A stretch of 64,000 nt of DNA, taken from assembly GCF_000739695.1 (NCBI RefSeq), contig NZ_BBIO01000007.1, forward strand, positions 1-64,000, written 5' to 3'. How positions within the stretch are numbered: position 1 is the first letter of the stretch; each line of letters begins with the position of its first letter. The position numbers were made by a program, and so were the translations under genes. The notes under the pieces were generated by a model. It was not told the DNA's origin. It searched no databases and was given only the letters and a program-made list of their open reading frames with translations. Below, piece by piece: positions 27,475-36,228 of this stretch. This DNA is from Tepidicaulis marinus. GTDB lineage: Bacteria > Pseudomonadota > Alphaproteobacteria > Parvibaculales > Parvibaculaceae.

Positions 27475-27927
27475 TTATTCGTAGAGCAGCGTGATCGTTT
27501 CGGCGATCAGGGCCGGGCGTTCCTGGCCTTCGATCTCCACGGTCACTTCATTGATGAACTGCGTGCCGCCGCCCTTGGGATTGGCTTCTTTCAGCTTCAC
27601 GCGGGCACGGACCTTGGAATTGACCGGCACCATATTGGTGAAACGCACGGAGTTGGAGCCGTAATTGATGCCGCGCGTCACGCTTTTCACGGCGCTGATC
27701 TGGCTCATCAGCGCGGGCAGCAGCGAGAGCGTCAGATAGCCATGGGCGATGGTCGGCATGCCCAGTTCTTTCTTGGTGCGCTCCGGATCGGTGTGAATCC
27801 ACTGATGGTCGCCCGTCGCATCGGCGAACAGGTTGATGCGGTCCTGGTCGATTTCCATCCACTCGCTGACGCCGATTTCATTGCCGGCCTCTTTTGCATA
27901 ATCGGCCACGGTGTCGAAAACGCGCAT
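27475..27927 (-). CDS. MaoC-family (R)-specific enoyl-CoA hydratase / dehydratase
   Basis: 150 aa from ATG 27927, with GGAGG 5 bases upstream; the open frame to 28056 is an unsupported extension. Single hot-dog domain. The hydratase-2 motif is DRINLFADATGDHQWIHTDPERTKKELGMPTIAHGYLTLSL, with Asp and His of the A-T-G-D-x-x-x-x-H signature as catalytic residues. Members hydrate trans-2-enoyl-CoA to (R)-3-hydroxyacyl-CoA (PhaJ) or act in nodulation-type NodN pathways. It is monocistronic with its own terminator, near the acyl-CoA ligase and hydratase genes. Confidence 0.87.
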   Translation of the reverse strand: MRVFDTVADYAKEAGNEIGVSEWMEIDQDRINLFADATGDHQWIHTDPERTKKELGMPTIAHGYLTLSLLPALMSQISAVKSVTRGINYGSNSVRFTNMVPVNSKVRARVKLKEANPKGGGTQFINEVTVEIEGQERPALIAETITLLYE

Positions 27928-28121
27928 AAATGCCTCCGTCTTTTCTGATTTTGCCGCTGTGAGTGACAGCTGGTTGCGTATGGCGCGGCGCGGGCTCACC
28001 CGCCGCCGTCCGGGAATCTGGCCCCAAAGGTAGCGGTCCGCGCGCCGGATTTCCAACGCTTAATTAAAGGCGGAAAAGGCGGTGTTTCACGCCCTTACAT
28101 GGACCCTGCATGGCCTCCTTC

Positions 28122-28598
28122 CTACATGGAGAGGCGGATGCGCACGCGCCGGTCTTCCTTGGAATCCCAGGTCAGGCTTTCGGCAATCCAGCCCATGGCC
28201 TCGCCTTCCGGTTCGATGGCGATTTTCGAGGCAGGCCAGCCCAGCTTTTGGAAAGCGCGGGCCACGGCCTCGGAGCGCTTGCGGGCGAGCTCGGCATTAT
28301 AAGCGGCATTGCCCTTCTTGCTGGCTTTGCCGAAAAGGCAGATCTGCTGCATGTGCTGGCCCGTCGCCCGCTCATAAACCCGCTCGATCTTATCGAGATA
28401 TTCCGGGGCGATGGCGGCACTGTCGGTCTCGAAATAGATATATTCTTCCCGCTGCAGCTTGCCCGAGGCGCCGAATTTGTTGTTGCATTCCTTGCCGGAG
28501 GAATGAACTTCCTGCGCGGCTGCCGGGCCCGAGGCGCTCATGGCTGTGAGCCCCAATCCGAGTGATGCGGCGAAGAAAACCGTGGTGAGAATACGCAT
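28122..28598 (-). CDS. OmpA-like domain protein, exported
   Basis: 158 aa. Signal peptide at 1-28 (MRILTTVFFAASLGLGLTAMSASGPAAAQ). The mature protein is one OmpA/MotB-type peptidoglycan-associated domain: EYIYFETDSAAIAPEYLDKIERVYERA, a central segment with two cysteines flanking it (ECNN, QICLFGKASKKG), and ARKRSEAVARAFQKLGWPASKIAIEPEGE ending in RRVRIRLSM. The usual NxxLSxxRA is recognisable as NAELARKRSEAV. Probably a periplasmic or outer-membrane-associated wall-binding protein; no lipobox is present. Confidence 0.8.
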   Translation of the reverse strand: MRILTTVFFAASLGLGLTAMSASGPAAAQEVHSSGKECNNKFGASGKLQREEYIYFETDSAAIAPEYLDKIERVYERATGQHMQQICLFGKASKKGNAAYNAELARKRSEAVARAFQKLGWPASKIAIEPEGEAMGWIAESLTWDSKEDRRVRIRLSM

Positions 28599-28691
28599 GG
28601 CAAGCCCCCATTTGCGATGATGCAGCCAATCTAGCCTTATTCAGTCAAATGCAAAACAGCTGAACCGGCGCTGAACGGGGCGCTGAAAAGA

Positions 28692-28716
28692 AAAGGCCCG
28701 GCGGTGCCGGGCCTTT
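28692..28716 (-). terminator. rho-independent terminator of the acyl-CoA ligase gene
   Basis: An 11-bp perfect stem (28692-28702 with 28706-28716) and 3-base loop with A/T flanks, 20 bases beyond the ligase stop as read leftward. The right arm runs into a 9-bp perfect tandem duplication at 28712-28729. Confidence 0.87.
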
Positions 28717-28729
28717 GAAGCCTTTGAAG
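28712..28729. repeat. 9-bp tandem duplication beside a terminator
   Basis: CCTTTGAAG occurs twice without gap, the first copy inside the terminator arm. Confidence 0.85.
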
Positions 28730-28735
28730 GGAAGG

Positions 28736-30301
28736 TCAAACGATCTTTGAATCGTGATTGCCCCAATATTTGTCGCGGATGAGCCGCTTATAGAGCTTGC
28801 CCGTCGGGTGGCGCGGCAATTCCTTGTCGAAATCCACCGAGCGCGGGCATTTGATCTTGGAAAGTTCGCTCTGGCAGAACGCGATGAGCTCTTCTTCAAG
28901 CTCGGGGCCCGCATCCGCCCAGTCCATGGGCTGGACGATGGCTTTCACCTCTTCGCCGAAATCGGGGTTCGGCACGCCGATCACCGCCACATCGGCAACC
29001 TTCGGATGGGTGATGAGCAGGTTTTCCGCTTCCTGCGGGTAGATATTCACCCCGCCGGAAATGATCATGAAGGCCTTGCGGTCGGTAAGATAAAGATAGC
29101 CGTCTTCATCCAGCCGGCCGATATCGCCCAGCGTCGTCCAATGCTTGTGCTTGGGGTGGCGGCTGTCGCGGGTCTTCTTTTCATCGTTGTAATATTGGAA
29201 TTGCGGCGCGTTGGGGTCATCGGCCTCGAAATAGATCGTGCCGGCCTCGCCCACGGGCAGTTCGTTGCCCTCATCGTCGCAAATATGCACCTTGCCGAGC
29301 AGCGCCTTGCCGACGGAGCCTTTGTGCTGCAACCATTCTTCGGAATTGAGCGCGCAGAACCCGTTGCCTTCCGAGCCGGCGTAATACTCGTGAATGACCG
29401 GCCCCCACCACTCGATCATCTGTTCCTTCACCGGCACCGGGCAGGGGGCAGCGGCGTGGATCGCGCATTCGAGCGAGGAGACGTCGTATTTCTTGCGCAC
29501 CTCTTCGGGCAGCTTGAGCATGCGCACGAACATGGTCGGCACCCACTGGCTGTGCGTGACCTTGTATTTCTCGATCAATTGCAGCGCTTGTTCTTCATCG
29601 AAATGTTCCATCACGATGCAGGTGCCGCCAAGGCGCTGCACCGTCATATTGTAGCGCAGGGGCGCTGCGTGATAGAGCGGCGCCGGGGAAAGATAGACCG
29701 TGTCCCCGTCGAAGCCGTAAAGCGCCTGGGCCAGCATGACGAGACCCGGCACTTCGTCGATGGGTCCGCCGGAAAGCGGAATGCGGATGCCTTTCGGCCG
29801 CCCCGTCGTGCCCGAGGAATAGAGCATGTCCGTGCCCGCCGTTTCATCGGCGATCGGCGTTTTGGGCATGGCATCGCGCGCTTCTTCATAAGCGCTGTAA
29901 CCTGCTTCCGCGCCGCCGATCATGTAGCGGTGCTTCGCCCCTTTGATGAGGTTCTTGGCGAGCAGGTCTTTTGCCGTTGCCGCCAGCGCCTTCGAGGTGA
30001 AGAAGGCCTTCGCCCCGCAATCTTCCACGATGTAGTCGATCTCGCTCGGCGTCAGGCGCGAGGAAATGCAGGTGAAGTAAAGCCCGGCCCGCTGCGCGCC
30101 CCAGCAAAGCTCCAGATAGCGGGCATTGTTTTCCATGAAAATGGCAATGGCATCGCCCGTCTTCAGCCCCAGGCTGCGCAGGAGCTGGGCGACCTGGTTG
30201 GAGCGCTCGTCGAGCTCTTTATAGGTTACGGTTTCGCCCGTATTCGCCATGATATAGGCGGGCCGGTCGGGCGCATTGGCCGCATGATGAAACGGATGCA
30301 T
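28736..30301 (-). CDS. acyl-CoA synthetase, AMP-binding family
   Basis: 521 aa; GGGAGA lies 8 bases before ATG 30301. The ANL-superfamily enzyme adenylates a carboxylic acid, then forms the CoA thioester. Motifs: P-loop YSSGTTGRPKGI (near 165-176), the acyl pocket HEYYAGSEGNGFC, the adenosine-binding WTTLGDIGRLDEDGYLYLTDRKAFMIISGGVNIYPQEAE hinge region, and the final PRHPTGKLYKRLIR with the catalytic lysine. Chain length and head group of the acid are not predictable. It is divergent from an enoyl-CoA hydratase gene across about 210 bases that hold degenerate repeats and a TGACG/CGTCA palindrome, suggesting one beta-oxidation-type regulon. Confidence 0.88.
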   Translation of the reverse strand: MHPFHHAANAPDRPAYIMANTGETVTYKELDERSNQVAQLLRSLGLKTGDAIAIFMENNARYLELCWGAQRAGLYFTCISSRLTPSEIDYIVEDCGAKAFFTSKALAATAKDLLAKNLIKGAKHRYMIGGAEAGYSAYEEARDAMPKTPIADETAGTDMLYSSGTTGRPKGIRIPLSGGPIDEVPGLVMLAQALYGFDGDTVYLSPAPLYHAAPLRYNMTVQRLGGTCIVMEHFDEEQALQLIEKYKVTHSQWVPTMFVRMLKLPEEVRKKYDVSSLECAIHAAAPCPVPVKEQMIEWWGPVIHEYYAGSEGNGFCALNSEEWLQHKGSVGKALLGKVHICDDEGNELPVGEAGTIYFEADDPNAPQFQYYNDEKKTRDSRHPKHKHWTTLGDIGRLDEDGYLYLTDRKAFMIISGGVNIYPQEAENLLITHPKVADVAVIGVPNPDFGEEVKAIVQPMDWADAGPELEEELIAFCQSELSKIKCPRSVDFDKELPRHPTGKLYKRLIRDKYWGNHDSKIV

Positions 30302-30319
30302 GTAGCGTCTCCCTGATTC

Positions 30320-30370
30320 CCGGTCTTTATGGCCGGTTCTTATCCGGCTCTTGCGGCCGGCTCTCTTTGG
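30320..30370. repeat. degenerate CCGG-containing tandem repeat in the ligase leader
   Basis: Four consecutive 11-14-base units each begin CCGG(T/C) followed by a CT/TT-rich stretch (starts near 30320, 30333, 30344 and 30357). The array lies 20-70 bases upstream of the ligase ATG. Confidence 0.55.
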
Positions 30371-30430
30371 CCCGGATCATAAACCAGTTGGAAATTTTGT
30401 GCACCGGTTTGCATGGCCGCAGGAGCCGCC

Positions 30431-30443
30431 TGACGCAACGTCA
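30431..30443. promoter_or_regulatory. small palindrome in the acyl-CoA ligase/enoyl-CoA hydratase divergon
   Basis: TGACGCAACGTCA has perfect 5-bp arms around CAA, about 67 bases before the hydratase ATG. The TGAC/GTCA half-sites resemble those at 11932 and 20228. It could be a TetR-type operator, but the short arms make chance occurrence possible. Confidence 0.35.
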
Positions 30444-30510
30444 AGGAGAAAAGAAGGCGGAAATTCCGGGCCGCCTCTTGTATGGTGCCCCCATCGATAG
30501 GGAGAAAACC

Positions 30511-31416
30511 ATGACCTACAAGACCATCAAATACGAAGTGGCGGAGAATATCCTCACCATCACCCTCAACCGCCCGGACAAGCTGAATGCCTTTACCGGC
30601 GAAATGATGTTCGAGCTGATCGACGCCTTCGACAAGGCCGATGCGGACGACAATGTTGGCGCGGTCATCGTGACGGGCGAGGGCCGGGCCTTTTGCGCCG
30701 GGGCCGACCTTTCCGCCGGGGCGAAAACCTTCGACTATGAAAAGCGCGAAGACCGCCCTGACAAGGCGGGTGATCCGCGCCGCGCCGACGGCTCCATCGA
30801 TTATTCCCATGAAGCGGTGCGCGATGGCGGCGGGCGCGTTTCCTTGCGCATCTTCGAATGTCTGAAGCCCGTCATCGCCGCGGTCAACGGCCCGGCGGTC
30901 GGCGTGGGCGTTACCATGCAGCTGCCGATGGATATTCGTCTTGCCTCGGAAGATGCGAAATTCGGCTTCGTCTTCAACCGGCGCGGCATCAACCCGGAAG
31001 CCTGTTCGAGCTGGTTCCTGCCGCGCCTTGTCGGCATCAGCCAGGCGCTGGAATGGACTTATACGGGCCGTGTCTTCCCCGCCCAGGAAGCCTTGGAAGG
31101 CGGTCTCGTCAAGAAGCTCTATAAAGCCGATGAACTGCTGCCCGCCGCCCGTGCGCTTGCGCGGGAAATCATCGACAACACCGCGCCCGTTTCCAACGCC
31201 CTGACGCGCCAGATGATGTGGCGCATGCTCGGCGCGGACCATCCGATGGAAGCGCATAAGGTCGATAGCCGCGCCATCTATTCGCGCGGCGCTTCGGCGG
31301 ATGCCAAAGAAGGCGTCATGTCGTTCCTGGAAAAACGCCCGGCGGAATATCCTTGCACGGTCTCCAAGGACATGCCGGACTTCTTCCCCTGGTGGGACGA
31401 GCGTAAATACAGCTAA
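30511..31416 (+). CDS. enoyl-CoA hydratase/isomerase family protein
   Basis: 301 aa from ATG 30511 behind AGGGAGA; the frame open to 30367 is upstream noncoding. Crotonase fold: LTITLNRPDKLNAFTGEM near the N-terminus, oxyanion-hole and CoA-binding GRAFCAGADLSAG, VIAAVNGPAVGVGVTMQLPMDIRLAS, and the catalytic-glutamate region FVFNRRGINPEACSSWFLPRLVG. The C-terminal half (EAHKVDSRAIYSRGASADAKEGVMSFLEKRPAEYP) is typical of the branch annotated as enoyl-CoA hydratase in fatty-acid or terpenoid breakdown. Divergent from the acyl-CoA synthetase. The substrate chain is unknown. Confidence 0.88.
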   Translation: MTYKTIKYEVAENILTITLNRPDKLNAFTGEMMFELIDAFDKADADDNVGAVIVTGEGRAFCAGADLSAGAKTFDYEKREDRPDKAGDPRRADGSIDYSHEAVRDGGGRVSLRIFECLKPVIAAVNGPAVGVGVTMQLPMDIRLASEDAKFGFVFNRRGINPEACSSWFLPRLVGISQALEWTYTGRVFPAQEALEGGLVKKLYKADELLPAARALAREIIDNTAPVSNALTRQMMWRMLGADHPMEAHKVDSRAIYSRGASADAKEGVMSFLEKRPAEYPCTVSKDMPDFFPWWDERKYS

Positions 31417-31425
31417 GACGCCGGA

Positions 31426-32694
31426 TCAGGAGGCGCCGCTTCCCACTTTGTGAGGCGGCGCTTCCAATCCCCAGAGCGGGGAAAAGAAGAACATCGTCAG
31501 CCAGACCACCACCATAGCGGCGGAGGGCACGAGCACCGCGTTGAGCGGGCCGATGGCCTTGATGATATAGCCCGTGGCGAAAGAGCCGATCGGCCCGCCG
31601 CCCATCATCCCCAATTGAAAAATCGAGAGCACCCGGGCGCGGTGCGTATCGCTGGCAAATTCCTGCACGATGGCGCGCGACTGCGTCATGGAAACACCGG
31701 CGGCCAGCCCCCATGAGGCGGCAAGCACGTAAACGCTCCAGAAGGGCGGCTCGAAATGAAAGCCGACCATCGCCGCCGAGCCGGTGCAGAGCGCCAGCAT
31801 GATGGCGCGGCCCTGCCGTTTGATGGGCCGCAGGCGGCTTTGCACGGTGGAGGAAATGCCGATGCCGGAAAAGAAGACGACATAGACCCCGGCCAAGGCC
31901 GCCGATCCCCCGCCATAAACATCCGGAATGAGAATGGGGAAGAACACCATGAAGACGCCGATATAAAGCACGCCGGAGGAAAACATCATGGTGATGACGG
32001 GGCGCAGCCGCTCCGACTGCCAGACGATGACGAGCCCTTCCTTGATGAGTTGCCATTGGGAGGGGTGTTTCTGGTCTTCCTGCAAGGGGGCTGCGGGCGG
32101 GGGCGGGGCTTTGGGCAAGCGGCTGGTGGTAAAAGCGGCGGCGGCGAGCGCCAGCGCCTGGGTAAGCACTATAAAGAGCGGGCCTGCAATCCCGGCAAGC
32201 CCGCTGAGGAGATTGCCCAGCACCTGCGACATGAACTGCATGCTCATGGCCGAGGCGACGGCTTTTTGAATGGCGCCCGGCCGCTCCCGGTTGATGACGC
32301 GGGTGAGAAGCGAATCGCGCGCCGGGGTGACGAAGGCACCGAGTGTCGAGAAAACCAGAAGATAGACGATCATCACCGGATAAGAGAGATAGCCCATATA
32401 AATCGCGGCGGCGAGCGCGAGCGGCACCACCATGCCCATCAGCTGCAGGCGCATGAGATAAGAGCGCAGTTCCATGCGGTCCGCCGTCGCCCCGCCGAAA
32501 AGCCCGAGCAGCAGCATGGCGAGCATCGAGCAGGCTTGGGCAATGCCCACATATTCCGGCCCCATGCCCAGCACTTCTTTGATGAGCCAGGGCGCCAGCA
32601 CCATCTGAATGCCGGTGGCGAAGAAATAGGTGCCGAGCCCGCCCATATACCATTTGAGATGAGCGGGAAGGGGCGGGCTTGCCGCAGCATTCAT
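31426..32694 (-). CDS. MFS transporter, second of a coupled paralogous pair
   Basis: 422 aa, twelve predicted helices in two six-helix halves with a cytoplasmic loop near 195-220. MFS motif A-like loops are GGATADRMELRSYLMR between helices 2 and 3, and ARVLSIFQLGMMGGGPIGSFATGYII in the second half. The ATG overlaps the stop of the upstream paralogue (ATGA at 32691-32694), so the two are translationally coupled. The sequence belongs to the broad group of MFS efflux proteins (MFS_3-like). Substrate unknown. The stop is 9 bases from the enoyl-CoA hydratase stop, tail to tail. Confidence 0.87.
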   Translation of the reverse strand: MNAAASPPLPAHLKWYMGGLGTYFFATGIQMVLAPWLIKEVLGMGPEYVGIAQACSMLAMLLLGLFGGATADRMELRSYLMRLQLMGMVVPLALAAAIYMGYLSYPVMIVYLLVFSTLGAFVTPARDSLLTRVINRERPGAIQKAVASAMSMQFMSQVLGNLLSGLAGIAGPLFIVLTQALALAAAAFTTSRLPKAPPPPAAPLQEDQKHPSQWQLIKEGLVIVWQSERLRPVITMMFSSGVLYIGVFMVFFPILIPDVYGGGSAALAGVYVVFFSGIGISSTVQSRLRPIKRQGRAIMLALCTGSAAMVGFHFEPPFWSVYVLAASWGLAAGVSMTQSRAIVQEFASDTHRARVLSIFQLGMMGGGPIGSFATGYIIKAIGPLNAVLVPSAAMVVVWLTMFFFSPLWGLEAPPHKVGSGAS

Positions 32695-33947
32695 GAGCGG
32701 CCCTCATTGTGAAGTTCGGGGCGGGGCGCGTGAAGGGAAAGCAGCGCCGTGCGCAGGCAAAGCCAGGCAAGGATGCCCGCCATCAAAAGTGCGGGCAAAA
32801 GCACGGCATTCGCAAGTCCGGTGAGGTCGATAAGTCCGCCCATGGCGAAGGAGCCGATGGGGCCGCCCCCCATCATGCCGAGCTGATAGATGGAGAGAAC
32901 GCGGGCGCGGTGCGTCGGGCGCGCTTCGCTCTGCACGATGGTGCGCGTGATGGTCATGGTCGTGCCCGCGCCGATGCCCCAGAGAAAAGAGAGCGCGCAA
33001 AACATCCAGAAGGAAATGGGAAGCGAAAAGAGCGCGAGGATAATCGCGCCTGAGCCTACCGAGACGACGAGCACCTTGCCGCGCGCTTCCACATGGCCGA
33101 AGCGCAGCAGCGTCACGGTGGCGAGGATCGTGCCGCCCCAGAAGGAAAGGTTCGCGGCGCTGAGCTGCGAGACCCCGCCGCCGTAAATATCGCGCACCAT
33201 GAGCGGCATCAGCACCATGAAGCTGCCCACATATAAAAGCCCGATCGCCGTGATCAGCACGATCACGGGAAAAATCGACGGGGAGTGCCAAACCTCGCGC
33301 AGCCCGTCCAGAATGTCGCTGCCGCGCGTTGCCCCGCTTGGCTCATGCAGCGAGGGCATGGGGCGGAGCTGAAAGACCGCCATGCCGCCCAGGACCATGA
33401 CAAGCGCCTGCACATGCAGGAACAGCGAGACGGCGCTCAAGTCTTCCAGGCCGAAATAAGTGGAAAGGAAGGGAATGAGCTGAACCGAGAGCATGCCGAG
33501 AAGCTGCCCGCTCAGCTGCACGCCCATGGCGATCGTGACAATGCGCTGAATATCCTGCCCGCCGAGCCGGCTCAAAGAGGAATCGCGGGCGGGAATGGCA
33601 AAGGCCCCGAGGGTCCCCATGGTCAGCGCATAAAGAATGAGAATTTCATAGGCGAGCATGCCTTCAAGCAGCGCATAGCCGAGCCCGAGGGCCGGCAGCG
33701 CGGCGATGAGATGGACGCGGATGAGAATGGTCCGGCAATCCGAGCGCTCCGCCGTCAGCCCGCCCACCAGCATGAGAAGGAGAGCAGGAATTTGCAGGCA
33801 CATCTGCGCCAGGCCGACGAAAAAGGCCGGCTCGTGCAGCACATTGGCAACGAGATGGGGAAAGAGGACGAATTGCATGCCAAGGCTGATGAACCAGCTT
33901 GCCTGTCCGCCCATATACCAGCCGAGTTGCCCCTCGGTTCTTGCCAT
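32691..33947 (-). CDS. MFS transporter, first of a coupled paralogous pair
   Basis: 418 aa from ATG 33947 preceded by GGGAGG; the frame continues open to 34061 without a site. Twelve helices. It shares landmarks with the downstream protein: GWYMGGQASWFISLGMQFVLFP at the start, GGLTAERSDCRTILIR, FAIPARDSSLSRLGG, and THRARVLSIYQLGMMGGGPIGSFAMGG. The overlapping arrangement and paralogy indicate an old tandem duplication maintained as a pair, possibly a heteromeric exporter. A 308-base region separates it from the divergent CBS-kinase gene. Confidence 0.87.
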   Translation of the reverse strand: MARTEGQLGWYMGGQASWFISLGMQFVLFPHLVANVLHEPAFFVGLAQMCLQIPALLLMLVGGLTAERSDCRTILIRVHLIAALPALGLGYALLEGMLAYEILILYALTMGTLGAFAIPARDSSLSRLGGQDIQRIVTIAMGVQLSGQLLGMLSVQLIPFLSTYFGLEDLSAVSLFLHVQALVMVLGGMAVFQLRPMPSLHEPSGATRGSDILDGLREVWHSPSIFPVIVLITAIGLLYVGSFMVLMPLMVRDIYGGGVSQLSAANLSFWGGTILATVTLLRFGHVEARGKVLVVSVGSGAIILALFSLPISFWMFCALSFLWGIGAGTTMTITRTIVQSEARPTHRARVLSIYQLGMMGGGPIGSFAMGGLIDLTGLANAVLLPALLMAGILAWLCLRTALLSLHAPRPELHNEGRS

Positions 33948-34255
33948 CTTTGCCTCCCGGCGCCCTGTTTGTTGCCCGGTTTTGCCCGGCTTTTGCCGCC
34001 GCTGTTTCGCGCGCTGTCTCACGTCCTGTTTCAACGCGGCGCATTTTATTAACACCGGCACATGGCACGGTGCCGATTATATCGGTTCGATGTCATTTTA
34101 TCGCATTTTTCCGCCACTTCATGCGCGAATATGAATTTTACATGACATTCAGGAATCTTAAGATTTGTGCAATGGCAGGTGCGAAAGATAGCCGCAACTA
34201 AAATGCGTTTCCCGCGCGGGCAAGAACCTCGCGCTGTGAGGCAAGGGATGCGGCT
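33948..34255. other. divergent intergenic region, MFS pair / CBS-kinase
   Basis: The 308 bases hold no supported gene. The left part has three loose copies of a TTGCCCGG(T/C)TTT-like 10-mer (33972-34003). The right part is AT-rich and includes CCGAT-TAT-ATCGG near 34073 and the perfect 12-bp palindrome AATCTTAAGATT at 34154-34165. Both promoters must lie here, but I could not fix the hexamers. Confidence 0.5.
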
Positions 34256-35506
34256 ATGAGTGTGGAGTATGGACGGGGCGGCGCGTTGCACCCGGTGGCG
34301 CGGGATCTGGCGGTGCCGGTGGCGCCTGTGGATGTCACGGCGCCTTGCTCGGATATTTTCGACAGGCTGATGGAAGATGCCGCATTGATGCATATTCCCG
34401 TGCTCGATGGCGACGTCATTGCCGGGCTGGTCTCGCGCCAGCAATTCATGCTCACTTATGCCAGCCTTTACGGGCGCGATATTTTCGGGCGCAAGCCTAT
34501 TACCGAGCTCATGGACAGCGCCCCCATCCTGGTGGAAGCCGCGCTCGACTGCGAAGAGGTCAACCGCCGCCTGTTGCAGTTCGATCTGCAATCGTCCGAT
34601 GTGCAGGGTTTCATCGTGGTGGAAGAGGGGCGCTATCTCGGCGTGGCGGCGATCACCGGCCTTCTTGCCGTCATTGCCAATGTCATGACGCACCGCGCCG
34701 AAGAGCTGGAGCTGGCACGCCAGCGCGCGGAAGCGGCCAGCAAATCCAAAACCCAGTTTCTGGCCAGCATGTCCCATGAACTCAGAACGCCGCTCAACGC
34801 GGTGATCGGTTTTGCCGATCTCATCTGCAAGCAGACCTTCGGGCCGGTCACGCCGGCGAAATATCTCGAATATGTCGAAGACATTCACGCCAGCGGCTCG
34901 CATCTTCTGTCCATGATCAACGACATTCTGGACATGGCGAAAATCGAATCCGGCCGCTTCGGCCTGCGCGAGGATGTTTTCGATCCGGTGGACACCGCTA
35001 TCGATATTGTGCGCATGTTCATGCCCGAAATGAAAGAGCGCCAATTGCAATTCCGCATTTGCGGTATCCGCGGCGAAGACGTGCCTTATGTGCGCGCCGA
35101 TGAACGCCATATGCGCCAGATATTGCTCAATCTTCTCTCCAATGCGGTGAAATTCACACCGCCGGGCGGGCGGATCGATCTGTGCACGCTGCGGCATGAG
35201 AACGGCGATCTCTCCATCATCGTCGAAGATACGGGCGCGGGCATTCCCGCTCATATGGTTGAGCGCGTCTTCGAGCCTTTCGAGCAGGTGGAATGTTCTT
35301 TCACCCGCAAAACTTCCGGCACCGGCCTCGGTCTGCCGCTCGCCCGCGCCATGATGGAGGCCCATGACGGCACGCTGACGCTGACAAGCGAGGAAGGCAA
35401 AGGCACGCGCGTCATGGCGCGCCTGCCGGCCGAGCGGGTCGTGCAGCGCAAAGCGGCCGCCTTAAGGTCTGAAAACGGCAATTGGCCCGGCGTGCTTACG
35501 GCCTGA
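34256..35506 (+). CDS. CBS-domain histidine kinase, PleC/DivJ/PdhS-like
   Basis: 416 aa, soluble. Residues about 15-145 form a CBS-pair-like module (VTAPCSDIFDRLMEDAALMHIPVLDGDVIAGLVSRQQF, then ITELMDSAPILVE and GFIVVEEGRYLGVAAITGLL). A short coiled coil leads to HisKA with His174 in MSHELRTPLNAVIGFADLI, followed by FGPVTPAKYLEYVEDIHASGSHLLSMINDILDMAKIE, the DivK-interacting type. HATPase_c has the N box LLSNAVKF and GTGLGLPLARAM. No regulator gene is adjacent. CBS pairs usually bind adenine nucleotides, so energy or nucleotide sensing is inferred. It overlaps the next gene by 11 bases, tail to tail. Confidence 0.85.
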   Translation: MSVEYGRGGALHPVARDLAVPVAPVDVTAPCSDIFDRLMEDAALMHIPVLDGDVIAGLVSRQQFMLTYASLYGRDIFGRKPITELMDSAPILVEAALDCEEVNRRLLQFDLQSSDVQGFIVVEEGRYLGVAAITGLLAVIANVMTHRAEELELARQRAEAASKSKTQFLASMSHELRTPLNAVIGFADLICKQTFGPVTPAKYLEYVEDIHASGSHLLSMINDILDMAKIESGRFGLREDVFDPVDTAIDIVRMFMPEMKERQLQFRICGIRGEDVPYVRADERHMRQILLNLLSNAVKFTPPGGRIDLCTLRHENGDLSIIVEDTGAGIPAHMVERVFEPFEQVECSFTRKTSGTGLGLPLARAMMEAHDGTLTLTSEEGKGTRVMARLPAERVVQRKAAALRSENGNWPGVLTA

Positions 35507-36182
35507 GAAGGCGCATCATCTCATCATAGTGGTAAATGTTGACGGCGCCGTCCCCGTCCCCCGTCTCGGCGGCTTTCGCCATGGCGCGCGCCACTTCATC
35601 TGCCTTAATGGGCTTGTAGAGCCGCAAGGGGCCGAGAAGAAGCGGCGAAAGCAAGGGGGCGGCAAGCTGGCCGAGCCCTTCCCCGATCCGCTCTTCCTTG
35701 CGCGCGCCGATCAAAAGGCTCGGGCGGAACAGGCGCAAGCGCTCGAAGCGCAGATCGATCAGCCGTCTCTCCGTTTCCCCTTTGCAGTGCAGATAGAAAT
35801 TGGGGGAGTGCGCGTTCGCGCCGACGGAGGAGACGAGATTGAAACTCCGCGCGCCCGCGCCCTCGCAGGCCGCGGCAAAGGCGCTGTTGAAATCGCAGTC
35901 CACCCGGCGGAAGGCTTCCCGGCTCCCCGCCGTCTTGATCGTCGTGCCGAGGGCGGAAAAGCCTTCCGCGATCAATGTTTCAAGCTGGGCGACCGCTTCG
36001 CCGATGCGGTTGAAATCGGGCAGTTCGATGGCGCGCAGTTTCGGGTGCTGAAAGCCCGGCGCCTGGCGGGTGAAGGTGATCACCTGATCGAAGGCGGGCG
36101 AGGCAAGCAGCGCCTTGGTCAAAGCCCGGCCGATGAGCCCGGTGGCCCCGGCAATGGCGGCGATTTTCGGGTGCTGGCTCAT
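35496..36182 (-). CDS. NAD(P)-binding Rossmann protein, atypical SDR / HTATIP2-like
   Basis: 228 aa; AAGGA ribosome site before ATG 36182. The N-terminal nucleotide-binding motif AAIAGATGLIGRALTKALL matches GxxGxxG of extended and atypical SDRs. NLVSSVGANAHSPNFYLHCKGETERRLIDL provides the Ser and the YxxxK-like region (YLHCK), close to the NAD(P)H-binding HTATIP2/TIP30-like oxidoreductases and UPF-type epimerases. The fold is cytosolic and the substrate unknown. The 3' end overlaps the CBS-kinase gene tail to tail. Confidence 0.8.
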   Translation of the reverse strand: MSQHPKIAAIAGATGLIGRALTKALLASPAFDQVITFTRQAPGFQHPKLRAIELPDFNRIGEAVAQLETLIAEGFSALGTTIKTAGSREAFRRVDCDFNSAFAAACEGAGARSFNLVSSVGANAHSPNFYLHCKGETERRLIDLRFERLRLFRPSLLIGARKEERIGEGLGQLAAPLLSPLLLGPLRLYKPIKADEVARAMAKAAETGDGDGAVNIYHYDEMMRLLRP

Positions 36183-36228
36183 GCGTGTGGTTCCTTGCGC
36201 GTTGGCGGCAAGCCTAGCACGGATCGCT

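Noticed and set aside
34154-34165. AATCTTAAGATT palindrome as operator of the CBS-kinase gene
   Set aside because: Perfect but AT-rich and not tied to any promoter hexamers; kept only as a note in the intergenic entry.
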